52,628 bases of DNA from an uncultured Saprospiraceae bacterium (GCA_938015435.1 CALLPN010000011.1:1-52628); one strand, 5' to 3'. Positions 9,610-18,706 are shown, numbered from the stretch's first letter. Translations and numbers: made by a program. Notes: generated from the sequence alone by a model not told the origin.

Positions 9610-11448
9610 TTATTCTACTGTTACTGATTTAGCTAGATTTCTTGGTTGATCTACATTACAACCTCTCATTTTTGCAGCATGGTATGAGTATAATTGAAGT
9701 GGAATAGAAGATAAAATCGGACTCAATACTTCGTGTGTTTGTGGTATACTGATGATATGATCTGCGATCTCCTCTGGAAAATCTTGACCTTCCTCTTTCA
9801 GTACAATTACTTGTCCTTTACGTGACTTGATCTCTTGTACATTACTTATCATTTTACTCAATGCACTTGTATTCGTTGCTACTACAAATACTGGCATCTT
9901 TTCATCTATGAGTGCTATTGGACCATGCTTCATTTCTGCTGCTGGATATCCTTCTGCGTGTATGTAAGATATTTCTTTTAGCTTCAGTGCGCCTTCTAAT
10001 GCTACAGGAAAATTAGCTCCTCTACCTAAGAACATTGCATGATCTTTTTCGTAGTGACATGAAGCTACTTCATGCATCATACTGTTAGTTTCTAAGGTCT
10101 TTTTGATTAAGGTCGGTAACTCACTCAACTGAGATACGATCGATTTGTATTCCTTAGTTTCCATTGTTCCTTTTATTCTCGCAATCTTCAATGCGATCAT
10201 AGTCAATAGACTTACTTGAGCTGTAAATGCTTTAGTAGAAGCTACACCGATTTCGATTCCTACACTTAAGTAACTCACTGCATCCGAGTGTCTCGCTATA
10301 GTTGATCCTTCAGTATTTACTAGAGAGTAAGTAAAGGCTCCTTTTTCATTGGCTAATTTCAGCGCAGCTAAAGTATCTGCAGTTTCTCCTGATTGTGATA
10401 TAGCGATTACAATATCATTCTCTCTTATGATCGGTGATCTATATCTAAACTCTGAAGCGTATTCTACTTCCACACATGTATCGGCAAGAGATTCGATTAA
10501 GTACTCTCCTATCAAGCCTGCATGCCATGAAGTTCCACATCCTATGATTGTGATTTTATTAGCGTTTGCAAATATTCTTTTATGATTGTCTATTTCCGGT
10601 ATTACGATCTCATAATTATCAAGGTCGATACGCGGTGAGATACAAGCCTTTACTGATTCTGGTTGTTGGAATATTTCTTTGAGCATATAAGAATCATACT
10701 CCTCTAAGCTATAGTTATCATTACTACACTTTACGGTAGTGATTGATGGCTCTACTGTATTATTTTCTAGATCGAAGATCGTATAAGTACCATCATCAAA
10801 AAGCTGTGCACAATCACCATCTTGTAGGTATATTACTTCTTGAGTATAAGTAGATATTGGACTAGCATCTGAAGCGATATATATTTCATCCACACCGATT
10901 CCTAATACTAGAGGATTATCTTGCTTTGCTACTATTACACTATCTGGATTTAATGAATCTAAAACTACTATTGCATATGATCCATCTACATCTCCTAATG
11001 CTCTTCTTACTGCTTCTTTTAATGTTAACTTATATGTGATTTGGTACCACTCGATGTACTGTACTAATACTTCTGAATCTGTATCACTTTGGAATGTAAA
11101 TCCTTTAGTTACTAGAAAAGATTTGAGCGCTCCATAGTTTTCGATGATTCCGTTATGAACCATTACTATTCTACCACTTTCTGAAGTATGTGGGTGAGCA
11201 TTACTATCATTTGGTACTCCGTGTGTCGCCCATCTAGTATGACCCAATGCAATATTGCCGTTTGTTTTTTGATTGTGTATGTATTGCTCGAGTTGATTTA
11301 CTTTACCCTGTTTTTTGTAAAGACTTAGTGTTCCGTTCATAATGGCTACACCTGCGCTATCATATCCTCGATACTCTAGTTTTTTGAGTCCATCTATTAC
11401 CATTGGATATCCATCCTTTCTTCCGATATAGCCCATTATTCCACACAT
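9610..11448 (-). CDS. glmS: Glutamine--fructose-6-phosphate aminotransferase (isomerizing)
   Basis: 612 residues, the usual length. It makes glucosamine-6-phosphate from fructose-6-phosphate and glutamine, the first step towards UDP-GlcNAc for peptidoglycan and lipid A. The start MCGIMGYIG exposes Cys2, the N-terminal nucleophile of the glutamine amidotransferase class II domain (about 1-220), with LEYRGYDSAGVAI and GHTRWATHG also present. Two SIS sugar-isomerase domains follow, with CGTSWHAGLIGEYL and ISQSGETADTLAAL, and the end NLAKSVTVE is the classical GlmS C-terminus. The gene stands alone on the minus strand, with the H-NOX operon upstream in the same direction and a shared terminator downstream. 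No glmS ribozyme-like structure was recognised in the 271-bp leader. Confidence 0.97.
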   Translation of the reverse strand: MCGIMGYIGRKDGYPMVIDGLKKLEYRGYDSAGVAIMNGTLSLYKKQGKVNQLEQYIHNQKTNGNIALGHTRWATHGVPNDSNAHPHTSESGRIVMVHNGIIENYGALKSFLVTKGFTFQSDTDSEVLVQYIEWYQITYKLTLKEAVRRALGDVDGSYAIVVLDSLNPDSVIVAKQDNPLVLGIGVDEIYIASDASPISTYTQEVIYLQDGDCAQLFDDGTYTIFDLENNTVEPSITTVKCSNDNYSLEEYDSYMLKEIFQQPESVKACISPRIDLDNYEIVIPEIDNHKRIFANANKITIIGCGTSWHAGLIGEYLIESLADTCVEVEYASEFRYRSPIIRENDIVIAISQSGETADTLAALKLANEKGAFTYSLVNTEGSTIARHSDAVSYLSVGIEIGVASTKAFTAQVSLLTMIALKIARIKGTMETKEYKSIVSQLSELPTLIKKTLETNSMMHEVASCHYEKDHAMFLGRGANFPVALEGALKLKEISYIHAEGYPAAEMKHGPIALIDEKMPVFVVATNTSALSKMISNVQEIKSRKGQVIVLKEEGQDFPEEIADHIISIPQTHEVLSPILSSIPLQLYSYHAAKMRGCNVDQPRNLAKSVTVE

Positions 11449-11602
11449 AATTATTATTGTTTAAATTTCGTTTGTCGTTATTGACAATACAAAGATGCGA
11501 ACAGAAAGAGGTTGTTTTGGTCGACTTTCGATTTTTGGTAGCGAATGGACTTTTTTTGGTCTGTATTACTCGAAACTTAGTTTTGGGAGGTGGAAAACTA
11601 GG

Positions 11603-11624
11603 CCTTGTATATCAATATACAAGG
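11603..11624. repeat. Perfect inverted repeat between the LytTR regulator gene and glmS
   Basis: CCTTGTATAT and ATATACAAGG are exact complements separated by CA. As an RNA it would form a 9-bp stem with a four-base loop. It lies about 95 bp downstream of the response-regulator stop and 155 bp upstream of the glmS start, both on the minus strand. No clear T-run follows in that direction, so it may be a weak terminator or a dimeric protein-binding site. No other signal was recognised in 11449-11719. Confidence 0.5.
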
Positions 11625-11719
11625 TTAAAACGATGCTAAGTAGCCGACAAAAATCACGCTAACTGGCTATATATGAGTAAATTACAACAACGAACACCTT
11701 GATAGGCCTCGGACTTTGA

Positions 11720-12415
11720 TTATATCAGATTGATACTATTCATCAGTATGCTCTTGTAGGATCTACTGACAGGAATGACTTTTTTCTCTATGACAATGGT
11801 ATTGTCTTCGATATCCTTGATCATACTCATATTAACTATGTATGATCTGTGTACTTTCAAAAATCGTGGATTCGTTATCTTTTGATCAAGCGCTTTCATA
11901 GTATCATGGAATATATAAGTACCATGTGTAGTGATGGCTTTAATATAGTCTCCTACATTTTCAAAATATAAAATTTCATCGTAACCCAATCGGATATACC
12001 TACCATCTGATTTGATATATAGTTCATGCAGAGCACTAGAGCTGGCTATCGCATTCCTTCGATCTTTGATATCTAATACTTTCTGAATCGCTTTTTCGAA
12101 TCTATCCGCCGAGACTGGCTTTTTTAGATAATCAGTAATATCGTATTCGTAAGCTTCGTAAGCATATTCCTTGTTTCCTGTAGTAAATATGACCTGAGGC
12201 AAATAAGGGATATTTTCTAATAGCTCTAATCCCGACATACCTGGCATCTCGATATCTAGAAGTATCAGTTCGATATCTCCATTCTGAATTTTCACTAATG
12301 AGTCTTCAGCATTTTCAAATGATGCCAACAATTCAATCCTTGGATACTTACCGCATAGATTTTCCAATGATTTTCGAGCCATTAGCTCATCCTCTACTAT
12401 TATTGTCTTAATCAT
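11720..12415 (-). CDS. LytTR-family response regulator of the H-NOX operon
   Basis: 231 residues. An N-terminal receiver domain (about 1-120) has the acidic pocket VEDE near residue 8, the phosphoacceptor Asp54 in LLDIEMPGMSG, a Thr in FTTGN and the conserved Lys in LKKP. A LytTR DNA-binding domain follows (about 135-231: YIRLGYDEILYFENVGDY, then FLKVHRSYIVN). LytR/AlgR regulators of this type bind direct-repeat operators with their beta-fold. The ATG lies five bases after the kinase stop, so it is the third gene of the H-NOX/hybrid kinase operon and the most likely transcription output of the phosphorelay. Its targets are unknown. Confidence 0.93.
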   Translation of the reverse strand: MIKTIIVEDELMARKSLENLCGKYPRIELLASFENAEDSLVKIQNGDIELILLDIEMPGMSGLELLENIPYLPQVIFTTGNKEYAYEAYEYDITDYLKKPVSADRFEKAIQKVLDIKDRRNAIASSSALHELYIKSDGRYIRLGYDEILYFENVGDYIKAITTHGTYIFHDTMKALDQKITNPRFLKVHRSYIVNMSMIKDIEDNTIVIEKKVIPVSRSYKSILMNSINLI

Positions 12416-12420
12416 AATTT

Positions 12421-14910
12421 CTAATTTGTCATATTCCTTAGCCTTTGGATCTCCGCTTCTATCGTCGGCATGCTTAAGGTTACCTTATTTTTTAATTCCT
12501 CACACATCCTCTTTACGTCTTTGGTCTTCTTCTCTTGTACCAGGCTTTCGATCTGTTCACTAAGTACAGTGAGGTGCGTCAGTCCCACCATAGAGAATAC
12601 TGGTTTTACTTTGTGTGCTTGTTTTTTGACATCTGCATAGGCATCACCTTCAGCGAATGTATGGAGTTGATTTACCTCATCTATGATCATATCTTGATAG
12701 ATCGAAAACATATCTAATGCGTAGACATAATCATTTCCATATATCTCATCCAGATATTTAGTATCCAGTGTTACATCATAGGCAAACGTATCTCCAGTCT
12801 CCTTGGCTATTGCAACCGAAGTACCGATATGCTTCTCTATCATTAATGATAAATCATCAGGGGTAAATGGTTTGGCCAAAAAATCTGTCATTCCTGATTG
12901 TAACGCCAATTCTTTTTTTGAAAGAAAGGTAGACGCGGTGAGTGCTATGATTGGTATCTGCTTGCCTGGTAGTTTCCTGATGATCCCCGTTGCTTCATAT
13001 CCATCCATGACAGGCATAGACAGATCCATAAATATGAGATCATAAGTTGAGGTCTTGTATATCTCTACCGCTTGCAATCCATCATCTACTATATCATAGT
13101 CTATATCCCACTTGTTGAGTAGTGATAGGATATACTTTTGATTCATTTGGTTATCCTCTACTACGAGCAATTTGATGCCTTCTGCGATCCGCGTACTGAA
13201 GTCACTGATTCGCTTAGGCATACTATGAGTCGCCGAAGAAGATTTTAATTGTAAGCTAAAGAAAAAGCGACTCCCTTCATTCATTACAGATTCGGCCTCC
13301 AGCTGTCCTCCAAGAAGTGAGACTAGCCTACTCGATATAGATAAACCCAATCCTGTCCCACCAAATTCTCTTTGTACTTGGGTATTCGCTTGTTTAAATG
13401 CCGTAAAGACTTTCTTCAACTCTTCAGGGTTCATTCCTATGCCAGTGTCACTGACTTCAAAGTAATAGGTCGAATAAGACTTAGTATCAGAGATGTGTTT
13501 GATCGTCAGTTCGATCTGTCCTTCTTTGGTAAATTTGATTGCATTGCCCAATAGATTGATCAGTATCTGATTGAGCCATTGCTTATCAGACTCGACAATA
13601 GATTTTCCTTTGCAATCTATATTAGATACGATTGATATCGATCTTTCTTCGGCTCTAATACCAAATGTTTTGATTAATCGATAAGCGAGCTCACTTAGAT
13701 CAAAAGCAGTTTCGTTCATTTCGGCCATACCAGAATCTATCTTAGAGATGTCCAATATATCAGAAACTAAGCCTTTGAGTAAGTTCGCAGAATTAGAAAG
13801 TATTTCGATAAATTCTATTTGCTTATCATCTAATTCAGAATCTTTTAATAAATGCGACATACCAATAATCGCATTAAGTGGAGTCCGTATTTCATGACTC
13901 ATATTGGCCAAAAACTGCTGCTCCGCTCGCTGTGCTTTTACGGCCTTCTCTTTGGCAATTTCAAGATTAGCTTCCAGATTTTTACGATCGCTGATATCAT
14001 AATGTATCCCTAGCGATCCACTGACTTCTCCTTCTGTATTATAAAATGGTGCACCACTGATAAGCACCCATATCTCTTTTCCATCTTTACGCCTGATTCG
14101 AGCTTCATAGACACTTGATTTTCGTTCTAATCTATTTTTATCTTGAGTCCTGAGAACATCTTCATAATCTTTGACAATCAAAGTTTCAATTGCATCTTTA
14201 CCAATCAGCTCTTTGGGGCTGTAACCAGTCATCTGGCAAAACTTCTCGTACACCCTTACTATGATGCCTTTATTATCAACCTCCATCAATCCTAGATCCA
14301 TATTTTCCAATACCGATCTATATTTGACTTCACTTTGCTGGAGTGCCTGCCTTGTATGGTCTAATTCTTTTTCTGTATTCTTTCTGAGTGTAATATCTCT
14401 GGCTACTGCATTAAAGTAAAAATCACCATTGGGTACTTCTACTCTATTTACATTTTGTCCGATCCAGTGAATTTGTCCGTCTTTAGATCGTATCGGAAAC
14501 TCATAATAATCATTAGCGACACCACCTTTTTTAATTTTTGTGTAGTATTCATATAAGCCCGTCTTGTGTTCGTCTATGACAAAATCAATAAATCGTGTCC
14601 CTATGATCTCTTCTACGGTATAGCCGAAAGCATCACTTCCTCTGGGATTGATAAATGTGAAATAGCCATTTTCATCTGTACTATATATAATGTCCGCCGC
14701 TTGATCTATTACATTACGATATTTAGATTCACTCTCTTGTAGATCTTTAGTTCGCTGACTAATTTGATCTTCTAGGCTTTCGTTTAATTTTTTCAAAGAA
14801 TCATTCGCTTGAAAAAGCTCCAATGCTTTAGTCTCGAGAATTTGCTCAGCTTGTTTTCTTGCTAAGCGCTCACGATTGAGTTTGCGTTGTAAGATTTCAA
14901 GTTCGTTCAC
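12421..14910 (-). CDS. Hybrid sensor histidine kinase: PAS-PAS-HisKA-ATPase-receiver-HPt
   Basis: 829 residues, no membrane segment, so probably cytoplasmic. Residues 1-60 are a charged coiled coil. Two PAS domains follow, at about 62-183 and 194-312 (SKYRNVIDQAADIIYSTDEN; VKYRSVLENMDLGLMEVDNK). The HisKA domain has the phosphoacceptor His near 338 in NMSHEIRTPLNAI, and the ATPase domain shows FGGTGLGLSIS. A receiver domain (about 575-695) has Asp near 626 in LIFMDLSMPVMDG. The C-terminus (about 715-820) looks like an HPt domain with AHKVKPVFSMVG, His near 765. A complete phosphorelay is therefore in one chain. The start is a GTG that shares one base with the TAG stop of the H-NOX gene (TAGTG), which implies translational coupling and a functional pair. 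Confidence 0.95.
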   Translation of the reverse strand: MNELEILQRKLNRERLARKQAEQILETKALELFQANDSLKKLNESLEDQISQRTKDLQESESKYRNVIDQAADIIYSTDENGYFTFINPRGSDAFGYTVEEIIGTRFIDFVIDEHKTGLYEYYTKIKKGGVANDYYEFPIRSKDGQIHWIGQNVNRVEVPNGDFYFNAVARDITLRKNTEKELDHTRQALQQSEVKYRSVLENMDLGLMEVDNKGIIVRVYEKFCQMTGYSPKELIGKDAIETLIVKDYEDVLRTQDKNRLERKSSVYEARIRRKDGKEIWVLISGAPFYNTEGEVSGSLGIHYDISDRKNLEANLEIAKEKAVKAQRAEQQFLANMSHEIRTPLNAIIGMSHLLKDSELDDKQIEFIEILSNSANLLKGLVSDILDISKIDSGMAEMNETAFDLSELAYRLIKTFGIRAEERSISIVSNIDCKGKSIVESDKQWLNQILINLLGNAIKFTKEGQIELTIKHISDTKSYSTYYFEVSDTGIGMNPEELKKVFTAFKQANTQVQREFGGTGLGLSISSRLVSLLGGQLEAESVMNEGSRFFFSLQLKSSSATHSMPKRISDFSTRIAEGIKLLVVEDNQMNQKYILSLLNKWDIDYDIVDDGLQAVEIYKTSTYDLIFMDLSMPVMDGYEATGIIRKLPGKQIPIIALTASTFLSKKELALQSGMTDFLAKPFTPDDLSLMIEKHIGTSVAIAKETGDTFAYDVTLDTKYLDEIYGNDYVYALDMFSIYQDMIIDEVNQLHTFAEGDAYADVKKQAHKVKPVFSMVGLTHLTVLSEQIESLVQEKKTKDVKRMCEELKNKVTLSMPTIEAEIQRLRNMTN

Positions 14911-15452
14911 TATGAGATTCTTTTGATGGTAAATCGTACTTCACTTCCGTCTTCTTTCAAATTTTCTGTTTGTATAGTACACTCTTCTTTATAGTATGCT
15001 AATGATTTTTCGATCAGCCCTTCTGCTAAAGCAGCCATTTTTCGTTCGCTCATATAGGTCATGATCATAGCGCCGTCTTCTGTCTCATGCGATATAAACT
15101 TAGGTAAGGTAGCATCAGGATAAAGCTTCAGTACTTCGACATGGATATGATTATCGATGGAGTGCAAAAATGAAAATGCATTATCGACTGCCGCAAAAAA
15201 CTGCGGATAGCTCGCCAAAAAAGTATCAAATAGGTACTTCCCAAATTCCTTAAGTAACGCACCCGGATCGATATTTACTTTATCGGATAAGTTCATCAGT
15301 AAGGTGACTACCTCTGAATGAGGATAAGTTCCTACTGCGGTATAGATACCATTAGAATCGAGTTTTGATTCTTCTATGATCTGATCTACCACTTCATAGC
15401 CAAACTTTTGTTCCACCATATCCAAAAATTCTGTAAAAACGATCCCTTTCAT
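14910..15452 (-). CDS. H-NOX haem-based gas sensor (HNOB domain)
   Basis: 180 residues, the full length of a stand-alone H-NOX. It begins MKGIVFTEF and contains the proximal haem ligand His104 in HIHVEVLKLYPDATLPKF, the haem-bending Pro at PKF, and the propionate-binding YxSxR motif as Tyr133-Met-Ser-Glu-Arg137. In O2-binding H-NOX proteins a distal Tyr lies nine residues after the Tyr of YxSxR; here that position is Leu142. By established structure-function knowledge this predicts binding of NO (and CO) but poor O2 binding. The stop overlaps the start of the hybrid kinase by one base, the usual genetic partner of bacterial H-NOX. Likely role: NO sensing that controls kinase activity, with the LytTR regulator as output. 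Confidence 0.95.
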   Translation of the reverse strand: MKGIVFTEFLDMVEQKFGYEVVDQIIEESKLDSNGIYTAVGTYPHSEVVTLLMNLSDKVNIDPGALLKEFGKYLFDTFLASYPQFFAAVDNAFSFLHSIDNHIHVEVLKLYPDATLPKFISHETEDGAMIMTYMSERKMAALAEGLIEKSLAYYKEECTIQTENLKEDGSEVRFTIKRIS

Positions 15453-15583
15453 ATTATAAATTTTTATAATGTAAAAATACGATATAATATTAAAACTAAG
15501 ATTACTAATAACCAGTATAGGCTAAGGTATGTATTGACTTATGGCGTGATGCCGCTCAATAAAATTGAATTAAAGTGGATTTG

Positions 15584-15679
15584 ATGTCAAAAAAAGATAA
15601 AAAGCTACCGAAAATCGAAAGGGCCTTTTTAGATCTTCTACTTCCTCCATATTTGCATCATGAAATAATCAAAAGCTAA
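15584..15679 (+). pseudogene. Short remnant, possibly the N-terminus of an ISAon1-type protein
   Basis: An ATG at 15584 opens 31 codons reading MSKKDKKLPKIERAFLDLLL and then PPYLHHEIIKS before TAA. The acidic/leucine pattern ERAFLDLLLPPYL resembles the small N-terminal protein of two-gene ISAon1 elements of Bacteroidota, but no second gene follows. A run of ten T at 15727-15736 and a plus-strand terminator at 15782 lie downstream. This is tentative: it could also be a chance reading frame. The rest of 15453-16027 holds only the two terminators. Confidence 0.25.
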
Positions 15680-15781
15680 ATTCGACTAGGCTTCAAAACA
15701 GGAGGCCACCTACATATGTGCAATATGTTTTTTTTTTAAAACTACACTGAATCAATCATAGGGCGATCATTCAGTTCGGTA

Positions 15782-15816
15782 TATGGGCGACACCTAATGG
15801 GTGTGGCCCATTTTTA
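15782..15816 (+). terminator. Rho-independent terminator, plus strand
   Basis: TATGGGC, then GACACC, loop TAAT, GGGTGT, GGCCCAT and TTTTTATTT. It is a strong stem followed by a T-run only on the plus strand. No intact plus-strand gene lies upstream, so it probably outlived the gene it served; the remnant at 15584-15679 is a candidate. Confidence 0.8.
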
Positions 15817-15843
15817 TTTCAATCCATTCTATTTTCCTTTAAT

Positions 15844-15880
15844 AAAAAACAGGACTACTACCTCAATGGATAATAGTCCT
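15844..15880 (-). terminator. Rho-independent terminator of the CotH gene
   Basis: AGGACTACTA and TAATAGTCCT can pair (ten positions with one mismatch) around a ten-base loop. On the minus strand the stem is followed by G and a run of six T. It lies about 150 bp after the stop of the CotH/lamin-tail gene. Confidence 0.7.
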
Positions 15881-16027
15881 ACTTTAATATTTTATTACTT
15901 CTATACTTATAGCGACTCTATTACGTATCGCTTTAAATGACTTGAGAAATTTCAACCAGGATTATTTCAACCATCACTCTGTCAAATAAATCGACATCTA
16001 TCTATCGGCAAAATGATTAGAGGTTTC

Positions 16028-18244
16028 TTACTTCAATACAACCACTTTCTCTGTTTTGATAGTCTTCGATTCTTCATCTTGAATCGTAATTAGGTACATA
16101 CCAGCATTTACATTTTGTAGGTTGAGTACCGTTGAAAGTGATGTGATCTTTTGTGAAGATAATACCTGTCCTATTCCACTAGACAGTGTTACTGTTGCTC
16201 CAGTAGTAGGTAGTTTTTCTAGATCGATATGAATAGCAACACTAGCTGGATTGGGATATACGTTTACATCTCCTACATACTCTTCTATCACCACAGTCTC
16301 TTGCTCATTATTAAATCCTATCGTTGGATCTTTAATGATATAATCTCCGGTTCCATTAGGTATCCTAGAGTATGTCAAATTAGTCTCTTGAAATCCGAAT
16401 GTCAGTGAATCTATCACATCACTACCTTCTGTAAGCATGATAAAATCTCCATTCCTTGACAGTTTAAAATCAGCATGTAGTCCTTCTTGATCTTCATCCT
16501 TATCCGCCCATACTATAAGATAATCATTAGCAAGAATATTCGTTCCTACAGGAAACTGCCACTTCTCTGGTTCTTCCATGTTATCCGTAAGGAAGGCATT
16601 AGATAGATCTATATCTGCATTAGTATTATTAAATAGTTCGATCCAATCATCTGTCTCTCCTGCTGGATCCATGATCGTAGATAGCGAATCGTTCACCGCC
16701 ATAAATTCATTAATCGACACATCTAATGGTGACAATGTAGTCACTAAACTATTACAATCATATACGTCGTTAAGCTGTGATGTCAAGCTAGCTACTTGAT
16801 CGGTAAATACTCTCTTAAGTCCAGATATAACATCTCCTTGATCGAGATCTGCTTCAAACTGTTCATCTGTCCACTCATAGTGAGGATCTGCAAGCACATC
16901 TTCGCGGATGAGATCACCATATTGCTCTATGAGAGGAAATATACGGTCCGTAGTAAAGTTATCATCCAACATTCTACAGAAGCTTTGATAGTATCTTTCT
17001 TTGAATTCGGGTACATCCAACAATCGATTGATCAATACCTTTCCTGATCCACTCATATCTACTGGAAATAACGAAAGAGTGTTTCCTCCACCTGGACCAC
17101 CGCCGCCTGGATTACCGCCACCGCCACCTTCACCAGCAGTAATTTGATCGTAAGCCGCCTGACACGCCTCGTCCCAATCAATATTACAACAGAACGCATC
17201 TTCGTTGATCACCTGTTGAAAAATCGAATCCGTAGCTGGATATGGACTTGATCCATTGGTTATAGTGAGGCAGTTCTCCGGATTTTCGATTTCATCTCCT
17301 CCACCGCCACCTGGACCGCCTCCGTTACCTCCACCGCCGAAGCCACCAAAAGTACCACCCAACGCAAAGTTATAATCCCAAGGGATCCAGTTGAATTTTC
17401 TAGAATCTGCATCTTGATACATGTAGAAATTTCGCCCATGTTCAATGTAAGAATCCCAATTTCCTGTAGCTACATCCACCGCTAAAACTTTGAGGTAAAG
17501 ATCTACATCAAATACCTGACTGATTTCTTCCTTGAAATCTCCATCGCTCGTGTTGTTGATAACATCCATGAGCTCTACAAAACTTTCCCAAGCTTCTGCA
17601 TTAGGATCTGTTTTCAACTCAAATGTTTCTTGATATTGACTCGTATCTTGACCTAACCAGCCCAACTCACTATTCCCCATGTTTTTAAAGAGATTACCGT
17701 CCGAATTATCAAAATTACTTTTTAAGAACGTACGGTCGATTTGCTCCACGAGTAGGTACAATCCCCAATATTGATCATTAAGATAGATCTTAGCATATGA
17801 TGTACGAGGTGCATCTACACCCGCTTTATTCATTATATTATAGCAAAGATTATCTCTCTGAATAGCAGGGTCGCCATAGCCATTATTAAGATTGATCTTC
17901 TTTAGTCCATCTAGCTTTTTACCACCTACAAAATGATTGAAGTCGATCTTCATTGACTTCTTATTCCCCTGCGATCCAAAGTGAGAAGCATATCCTTTTT
18001 GTCTAACACCAACAGAGTCTATTACTTCTCCATCAATAGTAGCGCTAGCCATAGTATATGGCACATCCGGATAATTATTCATATAATCTTGTGAAAGGGC
18101 TTGCCAGAAATTATTGTTGTCTATCGTGATCCTAACTTCATGAACATAGCTATCATCAAAGATCAATTCTCCTTGCCCAACCGCAGTAAAAGATACAAAT
18201 ACTGCGACCATAGCCACATATAATCGAAAAGTGCATTTTATCAT
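16028..18244 (-). CDS. Secreted CotH-fold protein with lamin-tail and T9SS domains
   Basis: 738 residues. Signal peptide 1-23 (ending FTAVGQ). The CotH kinase-like domain covers most of 30-480: RQKGYASHFG, SMKIDFNHF, KINLNNGYGDP and the typical FNWIPWDYNFALGG are visible. It is interrupted by two glycine-rich linkers at about 298-316 and 370-386. Between the linkers lies a 50-residue segment with CCNIDWDEACQAAYDQI, a cysteine motif also known from other Bacteroidota and Planctomycetes surface proteins. A lamin-tail domain follows (about 510-615: SINEFMAVND, DDWIELFNN). A type A T9SS sorting domain ends the protein (about 660-738: VYPNPASVAIHIDL to KTEKVVVLK). It is thus exported through T9SS. 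Spore-coat CotH is a protein kinase, but activity in bacterial surface homologues such as this one is unproven. Confidence 0.93.
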   Translation of the reverse strand: MIKCTFRLYVAMVAVFVSFTAVGQGELIFDDSYVHEVRITIDNNNFWQALSQDYMNNYPDVPYTMASATIDGEVIDSVGVRQKGYASHFGSQGNKKSMKIDFNHFVGGKKLDGLKKINLNNGYGDPAIQRDNLCYNIMNKAGVDAPRTSYAKIYLNDQYWGLYLLVEQIDRTFLKSNFDNSDGNLFKNMGNSELGWLGQDTSQYQETFELKTDPNAEAWESFVELMDVINNTSDGDFKEEISQVFDVDLYLKVLAVDVATGNWDSYIEHGRNFYMYQDADSRKFNWIPWDYNFALGGTFGGFGGGGNGGGPGGGGGDEIENPENCLTITNGSSPYPATDSIFQQVINEDAFCCNIDWDEACQAAYDQITAGEGGGGGNPGGGGPGGGNTLSLFPVDMSGSGKVLINRLLDVPEFKERYYQSFCRMLDDNFTTDRIFPLIEQYGDLIREDVLADPHYEWTDEQFEADLDQGDVISGLKRVFTDQVASLTSQLNDVYDCNSLVTTLSPLDVSINEFMAVNDSLSTIMDPAGETDDWIELFNNTNADIDLSNAFLTDNMEEPEKWQFPVGTNILANDYLIVWADKDEDQEGLHADFKLSRNGDFIMLTEGSDVIDSLTFGFQETNLTYSRIPNGTGDYIIKDPTIGFNNEQETVVIEEYVGDVNVYPNPASVAIHIDLEKLPTTGATVTLSSGIGQVLSSQKITSLSTVLNLQNVNAGMYLITIQDEESKTIKTEKVVVLK

Positions 18245-18541
18245 TTCTTTTAATTTTTATTTAGAACAACAAGTGTCTAAAACATCATTCTTCATTATTG
18301 TCGAACTAAAATAGGGAATTCCCCTATATAACATTCGGATATCCACCAAAATGTCACTCTTAGATAGAAGATGGAAAATATAACGGAACCGATGCAACGT
18401 AACGTCTGTTTGTGATAATTGGCTATAAGACAAAAGATTTTGAAAGTATAAAATACAGGATATTGATCGAAACACTGGCCGTCCGAAGTGATTATAAATC
18501 AGAAACCATACTCCTAGGACCTTAAAAACAATAGTCTTAGC

Positions 18542-18706
18542 CTAAAATGGGTCTTTATATCTAGCATCATTAATGAAACTCTGATCCGTCAATATTTTCA
18601 AGAAATTGACAAGATCTGCTTTGTCTTGATCCGTGAGAAATAATCCTGTATCAGTTGTCTAAAGTATCGCTAAATCTACAGTAGTAGATTGACCATGAAC
18701 AGTTAT
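18542..18706 (-). pseudogene. C-terminal remnant of a di-haem cytochrome c peroxidase
   Basis: The minus strand reads HGQSTTVDLAIL, an in-frame TAG (18659-18661), then [38 protein letters not shown] and a stop at 18542. The pattern STxVDxxL...LTxxDKxDLVxFLxxLTD..FxxxxRxxxPF is the usual tail of MauG/CcpA-like di-haem peroxidases of Bacteroidota. The haem-binding CxxCH domains are absent and a nonsense codon splits the tail, so this is a decayed fragment. It lies in the leader region of the CotH gene, on the same strand. Nothing else was recognised in 18245-18809. Confidence 0.6.

Noticed and set aside
11449..11719. glmS ribozyme or riboswitch in the glmS leader
   Set aside because: No conserved ribozyme core could be recognised and the leader contains only the simple inverted repeat.
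15727..15736. Run of ten T as a terminator
   Set aside because: No stem precedes it; the terminators at 15782 and 15844 explain the region better.
17260..17445. Second frame inside the CotH gene at the glycine-rich linker
   Set aside because: It is a shadow of the GGN-type repeats in the true frame.
18257..18475. Minus-strand reading frame of 72 codons before the CotH gene
   Set aside because: Odd composition, no recognisable domain; more likely the leader of the CotH gene.
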